Below, piece by piece: positions 17,137 to 26,879 of a stretch of 64,000 bases of DNA. The position numbers and the translations under genes were made by a program. The notes beneath the pieces were generated by a model that saw only the letters and a list, made by a program, of their open reading frames with translations, was not told where the DNA came from and searched no databases. This DNA comes from Roseovarius lutimaris (GTDB lineage Bacteria; Pseudomonadota; Alphaproteobacteria; Rhodobacterales; Rhodobacteraceae), in assembly GCF_900115165.1 (NCBI RefSeq), contig NZ_FOVP01000018.1:1-64000 (forward strand), given 5' to 3'. Every line of letters starts with the position of its first letter. Positions within the stretch are counted from its first letter, which is position 1.

Positions 17137-17517
17137 TCAGATCAGCGACGCGACCAGCGTGGCCACAGCCGCCACCGACATCGCGACCCGCATCGTATCG
17201 GGCGCCAGGCTGACCAAAAGCAACATGCCCACCGGCACCGCCCCCACCAGACCGAACACCATCGGAAGCACCGTAGAGCGCCGCGCCGCGCGCAGACCGT
17301 CAGGCAGCAACTGAAGGGCGGTCGGAATCTCGATCAGCGCGTGATAGACCACCGCATCCCGCGGCAGGGTGACAAGTGCCGTCACCGGAATGATAATCAT
17401 CGCCGCGCCGAAGCCGGTAAAGCCACGCATCACCCCGCCGAGCACGGTCACAAACGCAACAATCGCCAGCCCGCCGCCCGAGGGCAGCCCCGTCAGAAAC
17501 GGGTCAAGCGCGGTCAT
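17137..17517 (-). pseudogene. TauE/SafE (TSUP) family transporter, truncated to the N-terminal half
   Basis: The 126-residue product begins with hydrophobic segments typical of TSUP transporters (AIVAFVTVLGGVMRGFTGFGAAMIIIPV, residues ~18-45), then a polar stretch and two more helices. Family members are ~250 residues with two repeated halves; only the first half is here, and it stops after VATLVASLI. It overlaps the amidase gene end by 14 bases, so it was probably co-transcribed to export an organic anion of the same pathway. Likely non-functional, although a short dimerising version cannot be excluded. Confidence 0.6.
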
Positions 17518-18826
17518 GTTGCGCCGGGTCCGGCAAATGCGTCTCTATCCATCGGGCCGCGTCAAGAAGCCGGATATCCTCACCCGGCGGCGCGGCCAGC
17601 TGGATGCCGAAGGGCAGGCCCTTTGGCCCCCGTCCCGCAGGCAGCGAAATCGAGGGAAGGCCAAGCAGGGTCCATGCCCGGCTCAGCTCCGGGCTGCCGG
17701 TTCCGTCGCCGTAAGTCGGGGCTTCGTCGAGCGCGCTCGGCGCCATCAGTATATCAGCCCCGTCAAAGAGCCGGGCGATATGCGCAAGCGCCTCGGCGCG
17801 CTGCGCGCAATCGGCATCCTGTTGTGCTGCGGGCATGGCCTCCCCAAGCTCGATCAACGCCCGCAGGGGCGCGCTGAGGCGGTGGCGGCACCGTGACGCC
17901 TCTGCGGCCAGATCCCGCGCCGCCTCGGCCGCCATCAGGCGCGACTGCACCCCGGCCAGATCGGCAAAGCGGCTGGCGGCGCGGCCCGTTTGCACCTGTG
18001 CGCCGCACTCGCCAAGATGCCCGGCAATGCGACGGATACTGTCGCGCATCCACGGCGCGGCCAAATCCCACTCGGGCACCGCCACCAGACGCAAGGAGGG
18101 CGCCCGCCCCTGCCCTGCCGACACCGCCCAGTCAGGCCGCCCGGCGAGCACCGCCGCCAGCACCGCAACATCCGCGACGCTGCGGGCAAAACATCCGACC
18201 GTGTCCATCGACCCGGCCAGCCCCTTGACACCGGCAAGGCTTATGCGGTGAAGGCTGGGCTTGAACCCCACGATACCACAGTAAGACGCCGGACGAATCG
18301 TCGAGGCGGCGGTTTGCGAGCCGATCGCCAGCGGCACCATGCCCGCCGCGACCGCCGCCGCCGAGCCCGCAGAAGAGCCACCGGGACTGTGGCCCAAATC
18401 ATGTGGATTGCGGGTTTTGCCTGCTTTCCAATAGGCAAATTCCGTCGTCACGGTCTTGCCAGGCAGGATCGCCCCGGCGCGTCGCAGGGTGGCCACCGCC
18501 GCCGCATCAGCGGCGGGGCGATGCGCGGCATAGATTTCAGAGCCATAAGAGGTCACGAAATCCGCTGTATCAAAGATATCCTTGATCCCCACAGGCACCC
18601 CTGCAAGCGCCAAGTCACGCCACTTCCGGCGCGCCACAAGCGTTTCAGCCTGAGCCAGTGTCGCCGCGCCATCCAGCACCTGCCAGGCGCCGATCCGGTC
18701 TTCGCCATGCCGCGCCACCGCGTCGATCATGCCGCCCAGGGCCCCGGCATCGGAGGCCGCCGCAGCCGTGCGGCGCCAGTCTGAAAGCCCCTCCGAAATC
18801 GGTTTAGACAAGTGTGCGCCCCCCAT
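17504..18826 (-). CDS. Amidase (amidase signature family)
   Basis: The 440-residue enzyme has the amidase-signature triad: Lys in GVPVGIKDIFDTAD, the cis-Ser in GHSPGGSSAGSAAAVAAG and the nucleophilic Ser in QTAASTIRPASYCG. The second motif has AAST where many relatives have GG-S. It hydrolyses an unknown amide, which could be a ureide, an N-carbamoyl compound or an allophanate-like substrate. The ATG at 18826 overlaps the end of the SDR gene; a slightly later TTG is an alternative. It belongs to the minus-strand run SDR-amidase-TSUP and appears intact. Confidence 0.8.
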   Translation of the reverse strand: MGGAHLSKPISEGLSDWRRTAAAASDAGALGGMIDAVARHGEDRIGAWQVLDGAATLAQAETLVARRKWRDLALAGVPVGIKDIFDTADFVTSYGSEIYAAHRPAADAAAVATLRRAGAILPGKTVTTEFAYWKAGKTRNPHDLGHSPGGSSAGSAAAVAAGMVPLAIGSQTAASTIRPASYCGIVGFKPSLHRISLAGVKGLAGSMDTVGCFARSVADVAVLAAVLAGRPDWAVSAGQGRAPSLRLVAVPEWDLAAPWMRDSIRRIAGHLGECGAQVQTGRAASRFADLAGVQSRLMAAEAARDLAAEASRCRHRLSAPLRALIELGEAMPAAQQDADCAQRAEALAHIARLFDGADILMAPSALDEAPTYGDGTGSPELSRAWTLLGLPSISLPAGRGPKGLPFGIQLAAPPGEDIRLLDAARWIETHLPDPAQHDRA

Positions 18827-19577
18827 CGACATAGATCGTCTGACCTGTGATAAATCCACCGCCCGGCCCCAGAAGAAGCAGCGCCATACCGATCAGATCC
18901 TCAGGTTCGCCAAGGCGGCCCATTGGAATATCGCTGATCGCCTTCTTGCGAAATGCAGGGTCTGACAGGTACTCATGGGTCAGGGCCGTGTCGGTCAGCG
19001 CCGGTCCGGTGGCGTTCACAGTGATCCCAGTCGGCCCCCATTCACGCCCCAAAACGCACACGATCTGCGCCAGCCCGCCCTTTGATCCGGCATAGGCCGC
19101 ATAAGCCGGATTCGACACCATGCTGGAAACCGACGCGATATGAAGGATGCGTCCGCCCCCGGCGGCGCGCAAGGCCGGTGCCAACGCCTGACTGAACAAA
19201 AAGGCGCCGGTCAGATTCACGTCGATGCAGCGGCGAAAAAGGTCCGCCTCCATGGTCTCTGCCGCGGCAATCGGCAAAAGGCCCGCCGCGTTCACCCCGC
19301 CGTCAATTCGCCCGAATCTGTCGCGCGCCAGCGTCACAGCCCGCTCGGTCATCCGCTTGTCCGTAATATCCCCTTCCAGCGCCACCGCTTCTGGCGCGGC
19401 GGATGTAAGTGCCTCAAGCGCCTTGGTATTCATGTCCATCAGCACAAGGCGTGCGTTTCGTTCCAGCAAGGCCCGCACCAGCGGGGCAGCCAAGCCGCCA
19501 GCGGCCCCCGCAACAAGATAGACGCGCCCGCTCACGTCCAGAAAGTCGCTGTTTCCAACCACCGCGTTCCCTCCCAT
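18804..19577 (-). CDS. Short-chain dehydrogenase/reductase (SDR)
   Basis: The ~257-residue protein has a Rossmann start (VYLVAGAAGGLAAPLVRALL), the NAAG motif, the catalytic Ser region (ILHIASVSS), the catalytic pair YAGSK and the C-terminal FITGQTIYVDGG typical of classical SDR. The substrate is unknown, probably a hydroxy acid or sugar-derived alcohol of the same catabolic route. The upstream part of the long frame (from 19688) does not look like SDR sequence, so I start at 19577, without a strong ribosome-binding site. First gene of a minus-strand unit with the amidase. Confidence 0.75.
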   Translation of the reverse strand: MGGNAVVGNSDFLDVSGRVYLVAGAAGGLAAPLVRALLERNARLVLMDMNTKALEALTSAAPEAVALEGDITDKRMTERAVTLARDRFGRIDGGVNAAGLLPIAAAETMEADLFRRCIDVNLTGAFLFSQALAPALRAAGGGRILHIASVSSMVSNPAYAAYAGSKGGLAQIVCVLGREWGPTGITVNATGPALTDTALTHEYLSDPAFRKKAISDIPMGRLGEPEDLIGMALLLLGPGGGFITGQTIYVDGGRTLV

Positions 19578-19721
19578 TCGTCGGAAAACTCTTGCGCCAA
19601 GCCTATACCGGTGATTACAATTCGTCCCGAAAGTGATATATATCGTCTTGTTTAATGAGAATGCGCCAAAGAGAGTTTTCCCCCGCAAGGTGCCTGAATG
19701 AACAGTCCCAGGGAGAAAACA

Positions 19722-20645
19722 ATGAAAAGCTTCAACCTCAAAAATCCCATGCTTGCCGCTGCGGCAAGCGTCGCCGTGCTTGGCGGCGGCGCGCGCAGTG
19801 CGCAGGCAACAGACGCAATTCCCGTTCTGCTATGCCCGTTTGGGTGTGGTCCGATGGCTGGCGACACCATTCTGATGAACCAACTGATCCAGAGCGGGTC
19901 GGGCGTGATGCTTCTGCCCCAGGAATATATCGGTTTCGCCGCCTTCGGATACACAAGCAACTCCTCCGAGCACTACTCGAACTTCATTCTCGGGGTCGTG
20001 GTGATGACAGGTCTGTTGGCCGTGCGCAACCTGTGTGACGAGAAACTGGGGATTCCCGATCCCGAAACAGACATGCTCAGACCTGTGCGGCCTTACTTCT
20101 GGGGCCGTTTCGCCTTTGCCGCCGTTGCCCTGATAATGGCCACGATCGCCATGGGATACGTGCGCCTGAACGCGGTTCACTTTGAAGTGTCGCAACCCTT
20201 CTTCAACAAGACCGATATGGTGTTTGGCTGGTTGATGACGATCTCGATCCTGATGCTGACCTTCATCCACTGGGGCAGGTTGCTCACCAGCGTGGTTTCC
20301 GCGGCCATCGCCTATTTCTTTCTTGGCTACAAGATCGAGAACCCGCTTTTCATGACGCCGCAGTATTCGAATGAATTCGTAATGATTTATATCGGCCTTG
20401 GCACCAATCAGGGCTTTTACTATCTGGCGCAGGTCGCCGCCGATGCGATCTATTTTCTGATCATCTATGCGGCGATCCTTCTTGGTGTCGGGATGCTCGA
20501 CATGGTTCTCGAAGCCGGCAAGGCCACGGGCCGCCGTGTCCCTGGCGGAGCCGCGGGCCCGGCGCAGAGGCGTGTCGGATGCCACCGCATGACAAGCCCT
20601 GAGACGGTTCACCCCCAAAAAGGGCGGCGCTTCGGCTCAACCTGA
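19722..20645 (+). pseudogene. TRAP transporter fused permease (4TM/12TM), truncated
   Basis: The product begins with a signal-like segment (MLAAAASVAVLGGG) and carries several membrane helices (NFILGVVVMTGLLAVRNL, FAAVALIMATIAMGYVR, WLMTISILMLTFIHWG). This resembles the N-terminal part of TAXI-type fused TRAP permeases and reaches the segment MVLEAGKATGRRVPGGA. The normal ~12-helix large-permease region is absent, and the last ~25 residues look unrelated. CAGGGAG precedes the ATG at 19722. No substrate-binding subunit gene is nearby. Probably a remnant of the uptake system of the island. Confidence 0.6.
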
Positions 20646-20756
20646 AAGAAGCTCTCGATCATTGGGTGCGGTTTGGGTCGACGGATCGCGGGTTTGCGGA
20701 TTGCGCCATGTACACTATCCTTGCGCTGTCCGATTCCACACGAAAGAGAGAACACC

Positions 20757-22079
20757 ATGCCAGACGGAAGCAAGACGACCTCATCACCGCAACGCAGCGT
20801 TGTCGTTCGTGAATTCACCAATAGTGTGCTTGATCCCCACGAGCCGATGCTCGGCCCGGTCGAAAACGGCGGAACAATCATCGCGAACACCGCGCCGGGC
20901 TGCTGGGGGCCGATGATCACGCCCAGCCTTCGCGGCGGCCACGAAGTGACGCAGCCTGTCTTTGTCGAGGGTGCAGAGATCGGCGATGGCGTGGCCATCC
21001 GCATCCGCGACATCACCGTGACCTCGATCGCCACCGCCTCGGGCCATGACAGTTCGCCGGAAGGCTTCTGCCTTGGTGACCCCTATGTCGCCGCACGCTG
21101 CCCGGTCTGTGACGTGATCTGGCCCGAAACCCATATTGAAGGCGTCGGCCAGGATTCGGTCAAATGTGACGTCTGCGGCAATGCGGTCAAACCCTTCGAA
21201 ATCGTTCACGGCTACACCGTCACATTCGATGATACGCACACCGTCGGTCTCACGCTCCCGAAAGAGGCGGCCGAGACCATTGCGAAAGAGGCCGATCATT
21301 ACTCGGCCCTGCCGGATGAAAGCCGCCAACACTCGATCCTGAACTTTGCGCCATCCGACATGCCCGGCACGCTTATTCGCATGCGACCATTCATGGGGCA
21401 ACTTGGCACCTGCCCGTCGATGCCAATGCCCGACAGCCACAATGCCGGCGATTTCGGGGCGTTCCTTGTGGGGGCGCCGCATGCCTATGCGATCACCCCC
21501 GAACAACTGGCCGAACACAAGACCGACGGCCATATGGATATCGACGCCGTGCGCGCAGGCGCGATCCTTGTCGCCCCGGTAAAAGTGCGCGGGGCCGGCG
21601 TTTACATGGGCGACATGCATGCCGGCCAGGGAGATGGCGAAATCGCCGGGCACACGATGGATGTTTCAGGCAGCGTGACCCTACAGGTCGAAGTGGTCAA
21701 GAACTTCCCACTGGACGGGCCGGTCCTGTTTCCGCTCGAAGAGGATCTGCCCCCCTTGGCAAAGCCCTTCACCGATGCCGAAAAAGCAAAAGGCCAGCGT
21801 CTTGCCACCAAGTGGGGGGTCTCGACCATGGAACCGCTTGCCCCGATTTCGGTCGTCGGCACAGCCGCAAACCTGAACGATGCCATCGAGAACGGCTTGG
21901 CGCGGGCGGCAAAACTGCTTGATGTCACGGTGGCGGAGGTTCGCAACCGGGCCACCGTGAATGGCGCAATCGAGATCGGGCGCGCGCCGGGCGTGATTCA
22001 GGTCACCTTCCTCGCCCCTTTGAGCAAACTCGACGCCGTTGGTCTGGGTGACTACGCGCGAGAGCAATATGGTATCTGA
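20757..22079 (+). CDS. Acetamidase/formamidase family protein
   Basis: The 440-residue protein has the acetamidase/formamidase fold markers: an N-terminal NTAPGCWGPMITP segment, MGQLGTCPSMPMPDSHNAGDF near the middle, and VYMGDMHAGQGDGEIAGHTMDVSG with metal-type His/Asp residues. It also carries two CxxC pairs (RCPVCDV, KCDVCGN) that could bind zinc. It should hydrolyse a short-chain amide to ammonia and acid. I start at 20757, where GAAAGAGAGAAC precedes the ATG; the longer frame is not family-like. It looks intact and is followed by a strong hairpin. Confidence 0.8.
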   Translation: MPDGSKTTSSPQRSVVVREFTNSVLDPHEPMLGPVENGGTIIANTAPGCWGPMITPSLRGGHEVTQPVFVEGAEIGDGVAIRIRDITVTSIATASGHDSSPEGFCLGDPYVAARCPVCDVIWPETHIEGVGQDSVKCDVCGNAVKPFEIVHGYTVTFDDTHTVGLTLPKEAAETIAKEADHYSALPDESRQHSILNFAPSDMPGTLIRMRPFMGQLGTCPSMPMPDSHNAGDFGAFLVGAPHAYAITPEQLAEHKTDGHMDIDAVRAGAILVAPVKVRGAGVYMGDMHAGQGDGEIAGHTMDVSGSVTLQVEVVKNFPLDGPVLFPLEEDLPPLAKPFTDAEKAKGQRLATKWGVSTMEPLAPISVVGTAANLNDAIENGLARAAKLLDVTVAEVRNRATVNGAIEIGRAPGVIQVTFLAPLSKLDAVGLGDYAREQYGI

Positions 22080-22089
22080 CAGCGAATGC

Positions 22090-22113
22090 GGCGGATGACA
22101 CCTGTCGTCCGCC
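22090..22113 (+). terminator. Hairpin after the acetamidase gene
   Basis: GGCGGATGAC (22090-22099) and GTCGTCCGCC (22104-22113) form a 10-bp stem with one G-T wobble and a 4-base loop. It starts 11 bases after the stop and lacks a T-run, so it may act as a terminator or as a 3'-end protecting hairpin. Confidence 0.45.
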
Positions 22114-22140
22114 CCTGCGCTGTGAAAAAGACATGATCCG

Positions 22141-22728
22141 ATGCAAATTCTCCCGCTGAACGCCCTGATCGACGTTCCCTGGAAAAACGGTGGCGGCACC
22201 ACCCGTAATATCGCCAAAGGGATGCGCCGCGACCACGTGGTCTGGACGATCAGCCGCGCGGATGTGGCGCAGGACGGTGCGTTTTCGGATTTCTCGGGCA
22301 TGATGCGGGTGCTGACCGTGGTGTCGGGCGGCGCGATGACGCTCGACACCACGAGCACCTCGCTGGAGGCAAACCTCTGGGAGCCGGTGCGCTTTGAGGG
22401 CGCTCTCAAGGTTCATTCGCGCCTGCAAGACGGCCCGTTGACCGACCTGAACCTGATGTTTGATCCGACCCTGTGCGAAGGGGACGTGATCACGCACCGA
22501 GGGCCGCTTGACCAAATCGCCCGGCGGCCCATGCAGGGTATCCTCGCGTTTCATGTGCTTTCAGGCAGTCCGATGATCAACGCGGCGCGACTGAGCACAG
22601 GCGACACCGCGTTGATCACAGAAACAGACGCGGCGCTTGTCCTTGCCCAAGACGACGCCCTGCTTGAGATCAGCCTGCGCTATCTCGATCAGAGCGATGC
22701 CATCAGGCTTTGCATGGCTGAACGATAG
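22141..22728 (+). CDS. hutD: HutD family protein
   Basis: The 195-residue protein belongs to the HutD cupin-like family (VPWKNGGGTTRNIA near the start). HutD occurs in histidine-utilisation loci and has been proposed to govern hut expression by sensing a pathway compound, such as formylglutamate, without being an enzyme of the pathway. It points towards hutF and the two coding regions overlap by 40 bases at their 3' ends. The preceding acetamidase gene ends 61 bases upstream behind a hairpin. Intact length. Confidence 0.85.
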   Translation: MQILPLNALIDVPWKNGGGTTRNIAKGMRRDHVVWTISRADVAQDGAFSDFSGMMRVLTVVSGGAMTLDTTSTSLEANLWEPVRFEGALKVHSRLQDGPLTDLNLMFDPTLCEGDVITHRGPLDQIARRPMQGILAFHVLSGSPMINAARLSTGDTALITETDAALVLAQDDALLEISLRYLDQSDAIRLCMAER

Positions 22729-24047
22729 GCTGCGATAATTTCATCGCGCCGGATGTGGCGGCCCGATTGCACGGCGTGGCGCCCGGCGGACCATACATCG
22801 GTGACAACCCTGTCCTTCGCGGCGAACACCAACCCGTCAAGAAGCTGGTCACGCCGCAAGGCGCAAAGCGCCGGGGCTTTGCTGTCAATCGCCGTCAGGT
22901 CGGCCATGGCACCAACGGCAATCTCGCCTGCGCCACGGGCAAGGGCCTGCGCGCCGCCTTTTGCCGCGCAGGTATATAATGTGTCGCCAACCGACCCTTC
23001 GCCAACGACCATCACATTGCGCGCGACGTCACGCAGGCGTTGGGAATATTCCAGGGTGCGCAATTCTTCGGTCAGCGAGATCAGTACGTTTGAATCAGAA
23101 CCGATGCCGAATGCGCCTCCTGCTCCAAGATAGGCCGGGCCGTTGAATGGCCCGTCGCCGAGGTTAGCCTCGGTCACCGGACAAAGCCCGGCAACCGCGC
23201 CGGATCTGGCCATATCGGCGGTCTCATCCGCCGTCATATGGGTGGCATGGATCAGGCACCAGTCCGGCGTCACATCCACATTCGCCAGCAGCCATTCTAC
23301 AGGTCGCGCGCCCAGCCAGTCTTTGATATCGGCCACTTCCCTGGGCTGCTCGGCGATGTGGATGTGAATCGGCCCCGCCGGGTGGGCGCTCAGGACCGAG
23401 GTCAGATCATCGGGCGATGTGGCGCGCAGGGAGTGCGGCGCAATACCGACGCGGCAATCGGCAGGCAAGTTCGCAACAGCGACCCTTGCCCGCGCCACCA
23501 GATCGTTGAACCGATCCACCGTATTGCCAAACCGCGCCTGCCCCGCCTCAAGCGGCACCTGTCCCGCGCCGCCATAGCTATAGAGAACCGGCAGGTGGGT
23601 GAGCCCAATGCCGGTGGTTGCCGCCGCCGCCGCGATCCGCGCCGACAGCTCACCTAGGTCGTCATACGGCACCCCGCCGGGTTGATGATGCAGGTAGTGA
23701 AATTCGCCGACGCTGGCATAGCCCGCTTCCTGCATCTCCAGAAAGACAAGCCCGGCGATGGCTTCGATATGCTCGGGCGTCAGGGTTGCGGTAAAGCGAT
23801 ACATCAGATCACGCCATGTCCAGAAGCTGTCTTTGCCCGCCATGCGATATTCGGTCATCCCCGCCATCGCCCGCTGAAAGCTATGGCTGTGCAGGTTGGC
23901 AAGCGCAGGCAACAGCGTATCGACGCGGGTGTCAGAGGCCTGCGGCTGTTGATCGGTCTCGATCCTGCTGATCCGGCCATTTTCGACCTTGAGACGAACG
24001 TTGTCGACCCAACCACCGGGCAGCCTGGCAAGCGATGCAAAAATCAT
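22689..24047 (-). CDS. hutF: Formimidoylglutamate deiminase
   Basis: The 452-residue amidohydrolase-superfamily enzyme converts N-formimino-L-glutamate to N-formyl-L-glutamate and ammonia. Metal-binding features are visible: LLPALANLHSHSFQRAM near residue 50, HIHIAEQPREV near residue 232 and IGSDSNVLISLTEELRTLEY near 315. HutF together with HutG defines the five-step histidine pathway that releases formate. It is divergent from hutI across a 73-base region holding a perfect inverted repeat. Its 3' end overlaps hutD. Confidence 0.92.
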   Translation of the reverse strand: MIFASLARLPGGWVDNVRLKVENGRISRIETDQQPQASDTRVDTLLPALANLHSHSFQRAMAGMTEYRMAGKDSFWTWRDLMYRFTATLTPEHIEAIAGLVFLEMQEAGYASVGEFHYLHHQPGGVPYDDLGELSARIAAAAATTGIGLTHLPVLYSYGGAGQVPLEAGQARFGNTVDRFNDLVARARVAVANLPADCRVGIAPHSLRATSPDDLTSVLSAHPAGPIHIHIAEQPREVADIKDWLGARPVEWLLANVDVTPDWCLIHATHMTADETADMARSGAVAGLCPVTEANLGDGPFNGPAYLGAGGAFGIGSDSNVLISLTEELRTLEYSQRLRDVARNVMVVGEGSVGDTLYTCAAKGGAQALARGAGEIAVGAMADLTAIDSKAPALCALRRDQLLDGLVFAAKDRVVTDVWSAGRHAVQSGRHIRRDEIIAAYRSAMQSLMASL

Positions 24048-24067
24048 TTGGCTCTCTTTCGTTTTTT

Positions 24068-24088
24068 ATGTGTAGACATATTACACAT
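24068..24088. promoter_or_regulatory. Inverted-repeat operator between hutF and hutI (probable HutC site)
   Basis: ATGTGTA (24068-24074) and TACACAT (24082-24088) form a perfect 7-bp inverted repeat with a 7-base spacer in the divergent hutF-hutI promoter region. It is the best candidate for the binding site of the GntR-family HutC encoded at 29386-30075. Binding is inferred. Confidence 0.55.
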
Positions 24089-24120
24089 TAACGCGTACCA
24101 GAAAAGGCGAATTCTGGCCA

Positions 24121-25344
24121 ATGGTGAATGAAATGACTGAGAATCACAGGGTCTTCGTCGATTTGACTGTTGCAACCATGGGTGTGACGCAAACGGCCTA
24201 TGGTTTGATCGAAGATGCGGCCATCGCGGTCAGCGACGGACGGATTGACTGGGTCGGCGCGCGCAACGACCTGCCCGCGCAATATGCGACCCTTGCGCAG
24301 CAGCCGCTTGGTGGCCGCCTTGTTACCCCCGGTTTGATCGATTGTCATACGCATATCGTGCACGGTGGTGACCGCGCCGTGGAATTCGAGATGCGCCTGA
24401 ACGGGGCCAGCTATGAAGAGGTCGCGCGCGCCGGTGGCGGGATCGTGTCCACCGTCAAAGCCACCCGCGCCGCGAGCGAGGATCTATTGCTGGCCGACGC
24501 GCTGCGCCGTGTTGATGTCTTGATGTCCGAGGGCGTGACCAGCATCGAGATCAAATCGGGCTATGGCCTTGATATCGAAACCGAGCTGCGCATGTTGCGC
24601 GTCGCCCGCGCGGTCATGGCAAACCGCCCCATCCGCGTGAAGACCACCTTTCTCGGGGCCCACGCGACCCCGCCCGAATATGCCGGGCACAATGATGCCT
24701 ATATCGACGAGGTCTGCATCCCGGCCCTGCGTGCGGCGCACGGCGAAGGGCTGGTTGATGCGGTCGACGGGTTCTGCGAAGGCATCGCGTTTCAGCCCGA
24801 CCAGATCGCCCGCGTCTTCGATGTGGCGCGTGAATTGGGTCTGCCCGTGAAACTGCATGCCGAGCAATTGTCCAACCTTGGCGGCGCCAGGCTGGCGGCC
24901 AGCTATGGCGCGTTATCGGCCGATCATATCGAATATCTGGATGAAGACGGCGTCAAGGCGATGGCCGATGCCGGCACGGTGGCCGTCATCCTGCCGGGCG
25001 CCTTCTATACCCTGCGCGAAACGCAAGAACCGCCGATTGATCTCTTGCGCAAGCATGGCGTGCCGATGGCCCTGGCCACCGACATCAACCCCGGGTCGTC
25101 GCCGCTCAATTCGCTGTTGCTGACGCTGAACATGGGCTGCACCCTGTTTCGCATGACCCCCGAAGAGGCGCTGCGCGGCGCGACCGCAAACGCCGCGCGC
25201 GCGCTTGGTCTCACGGACACCGGCACCATCGCCCCCGGCATGCGCGCCGACATGGCGGTCTGGGATATCAAACACCCCGCCGAACTGGCCTATCGCATCG
25301 GCTTCAACCCTCTACATTCCCGCATTTTCGGAGGCACATCGTGA
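24121..25344 (+). CDS. hutI: Imidazolonepropionase
   Basis: The 407-residue amidohydrolase hydrolyses imidazolone-5-propionate to formiminoglutamate, the third step of histidine degradation. The motif [15 protein letters not shown] (residues ~73-87) carries the metal-binding His pair; KLHAEQLSN, the AEYL-like IEYLDEDG and [11 protein letters not shown] follow as in the family. The start at 24121 has AAGGCG about 11 bases before it; an ATG four codons later is possible. Its stop overlaps the hutH start (GTGA), so the two are translationally coupled. Confidence 0.93.
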   Translation: MVNEMTENHRVFVDLTVATMGVTQTAYGLIEDAAIAVSDGRIDWVGARNDLPAQYATLAQQPLGGRLVTPGLIDCHTHIVHGGDRAVEFEMRLNGASYEEVARAGGGIVSTVKATRAASEDLLLADALRRVDVLMSEGVTSIEIKSGYGLDIETELRMLRVARAVMANRPIRVKTTFLGAHATPPEYAGHNDAYIDEVCIPALRAAHGEGLVDAVDGFCEGIAFQPDQIARVFDVARELGLPVKLHAEQLSNLGGARLAASYGALSADHIEYLDEDGVKAMADAGTVAVILPGAFYTLRETQEPPIDLLRKHGVPMALATDINPGSSPLNSLLLTLNMGCTLFRMTPEEALRGATANAARALGLTDTGTIAPGMRADMAVWDIKHPAELAYRIGFNPLHSRIFGGTS

Positions 25345-26879
25345 CCACACTCACCCTCACCCCCGGCGCTGTCACGCTGGATGATCTGGCGGAAATTTTC
25401 TGGAATGAGGCATCGGTGCGCCTTGATCCCGCGTGCCACCCTGCCATTGAACTTGCCCATTCCCGCATCGCAAAGGCGGTTGCGGGGACCGATGCCGTTT
25501 ATGGCGTCAACACCGGTTTTGGCAAGCTGGCCTCGGTCAAAATCGAATCCAAAGACACCGCAGCGCTACAGCGCAATCTGATCCTGTCGCATTGCTGTGG
25601 TGTCGGCCCCGCAATCTCGCGCCGACATGCGCGTTTGCTGATGGCGCTCAAATTGCTCAGCCTTGGGCGCGGTGCATCTGGTGTACGGCTTGAGATTGTG
25701 AGCCTGATCGAGGCCATGCTCGACAAAGGCGTGACACCGGTCATTCCCGCGCAAGGCTCGGTCGGCGCGTCGGGCGATCTTGCCCCTCTGGCGCATATGG
25801 CGGCGGCGATGATGGGCCATGGCGAGGCCGAGTTTGACGGGCAGGTCATGTCTGGAGACAAGGCCTTGAAAGCGGCGGGTTTGACCCCAGTCGAGCTTGG
25901 CCCGAAAGAAGGGCTTGCGCTGATCAACGGCACGCAGTTTTCCACCGCCTTCGCCCTTGCCGGGCTGTTCGGGGCCTGGCGGGCGGCGCAATCCGCGCTT
26001 GTCACATCGGCGCTGTCGACCGATGCGATCATGGGCTCAACCGCGCCGTTACAGCCCGAAATCCACGCCCTGCGCGGCCACCCTGGCCAGATCGAAGCGG
26101 GCGAAACGATGCGCGCCCTTCTGGCCGGATCAGAAATTCGCGACAGCCATGTCGTCGATGACGCGCGGGTGCAGGACCCCTATTGCATCCGCTGCCAACC
26201 GCAGGTGACAGGCGCGGCGATGGACGTGTTGCGCATGGCGGCCCGCACACTTGAGGTTGAGGCCAATGCCGCGACCGACAATCCGCTGGTGCTGGTCGGG
26301 GCCGATCTGATCGTCTCGGGCGGCAATTTCCATGCCGAACCGGTCGGCTTTGCCGCCGATATGATCGCGCTTGCCATCGCCGAGATCGGCGCCATCGCGC
26401 AACGCCGGGTGGCGCTGATTGTCGATCCGGTGCTGAGCTTTAACCTGCCACCGTTCCTGACGCCCGATCCCGGCCTCAATTCCGGCTACATGATTGCCGA
26501 GGTCACCACCGCCGCCCTGATGAGCGAGAACAAGCATCTGGCAAACCCTTGCGTTACCGACAGCACGCCGACCTCGGCCAACCAAGAGGATCACGTCAGC
26601 ATGGCCGCCCATGGCGCGCGCCGCTTGGGTCAGATGATCGAGAACCTGAACCGCATTCTGGGGGTGGAGCTGCTCTGCGCCGCGCAAGGCATTGATTTTC
26701 GCGCGCCACTCACCACCAGCGACACCTTGCAGCGCGTTGTCGCACGGGTGCGCCGCGATGTCGCGACACTGGGCGAGGACCGCTACCTCGCGCCTGATCT
26801 GGAACGCGCCGCGGTGATGATCGCAGAGGGCGATATCGTCGCCGCCGCAGGCATCACCATGCCGGGTGTTGCGACATGA
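25341..26879 (+). CDS. hutH: Histidine ammonia-lyase
   Basis: The 512-residue enzyme deaminates L-histidine to trans-urocanate. The Ala143-Ser144-Gly145 triad ([14 protein letters not shown]), which self-cyclises to the MIO electrophile, is intact, and [12 protein letters not shown] and [16 protein letters not shown] also match. It starts with GTG overlapping the hutI stop. Second gene in hutIHGU although it catalyses the first step. No defects seen. Confidence 0.95.
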   Translation: MTTLTLTPGAVTLDDLAEIFWNEASVRLDPACHPAIELAHSRIAKAVAGTDAVYGVNTGFGKLASVKIESKDTAALQRNLILSHCCGVGPAISRRHARLLMALKLLSLGRGASGVRLEIVSLIEAMLDKGVTPVIPAQGSVGASGDLAPLAHMAAAMMGHGEAEFDGQVMSGDKALKAAGLTPVELGPKEGLALINGTQFSTAFALAGLFGAWRAAQSALVTSALSTDAIMGSTAPLQPEIHALRGHPGQIEAGETMRALLAGSEIRDSHVVDDARVQDPYCIRCQPQVTGAAMDVLRMAARTLEVEANAATDNPLVLVGADLIVSGGNFHAEPVGFAADMIALAIAEIGAIAQRRVALIVDPVLSFNLPPFLTPDPGLNSGYMIAEVTTAALMSENKHLANPCVTDSTPTSANQEDHVSMAAHGARRLGQMIENLNRILGVELLCAAQGIDFRAPLTTSDTLQRVVARVRRDVATLGEDRYLAPDLERAAVMIAEGDIVAAAGITMPGVAT

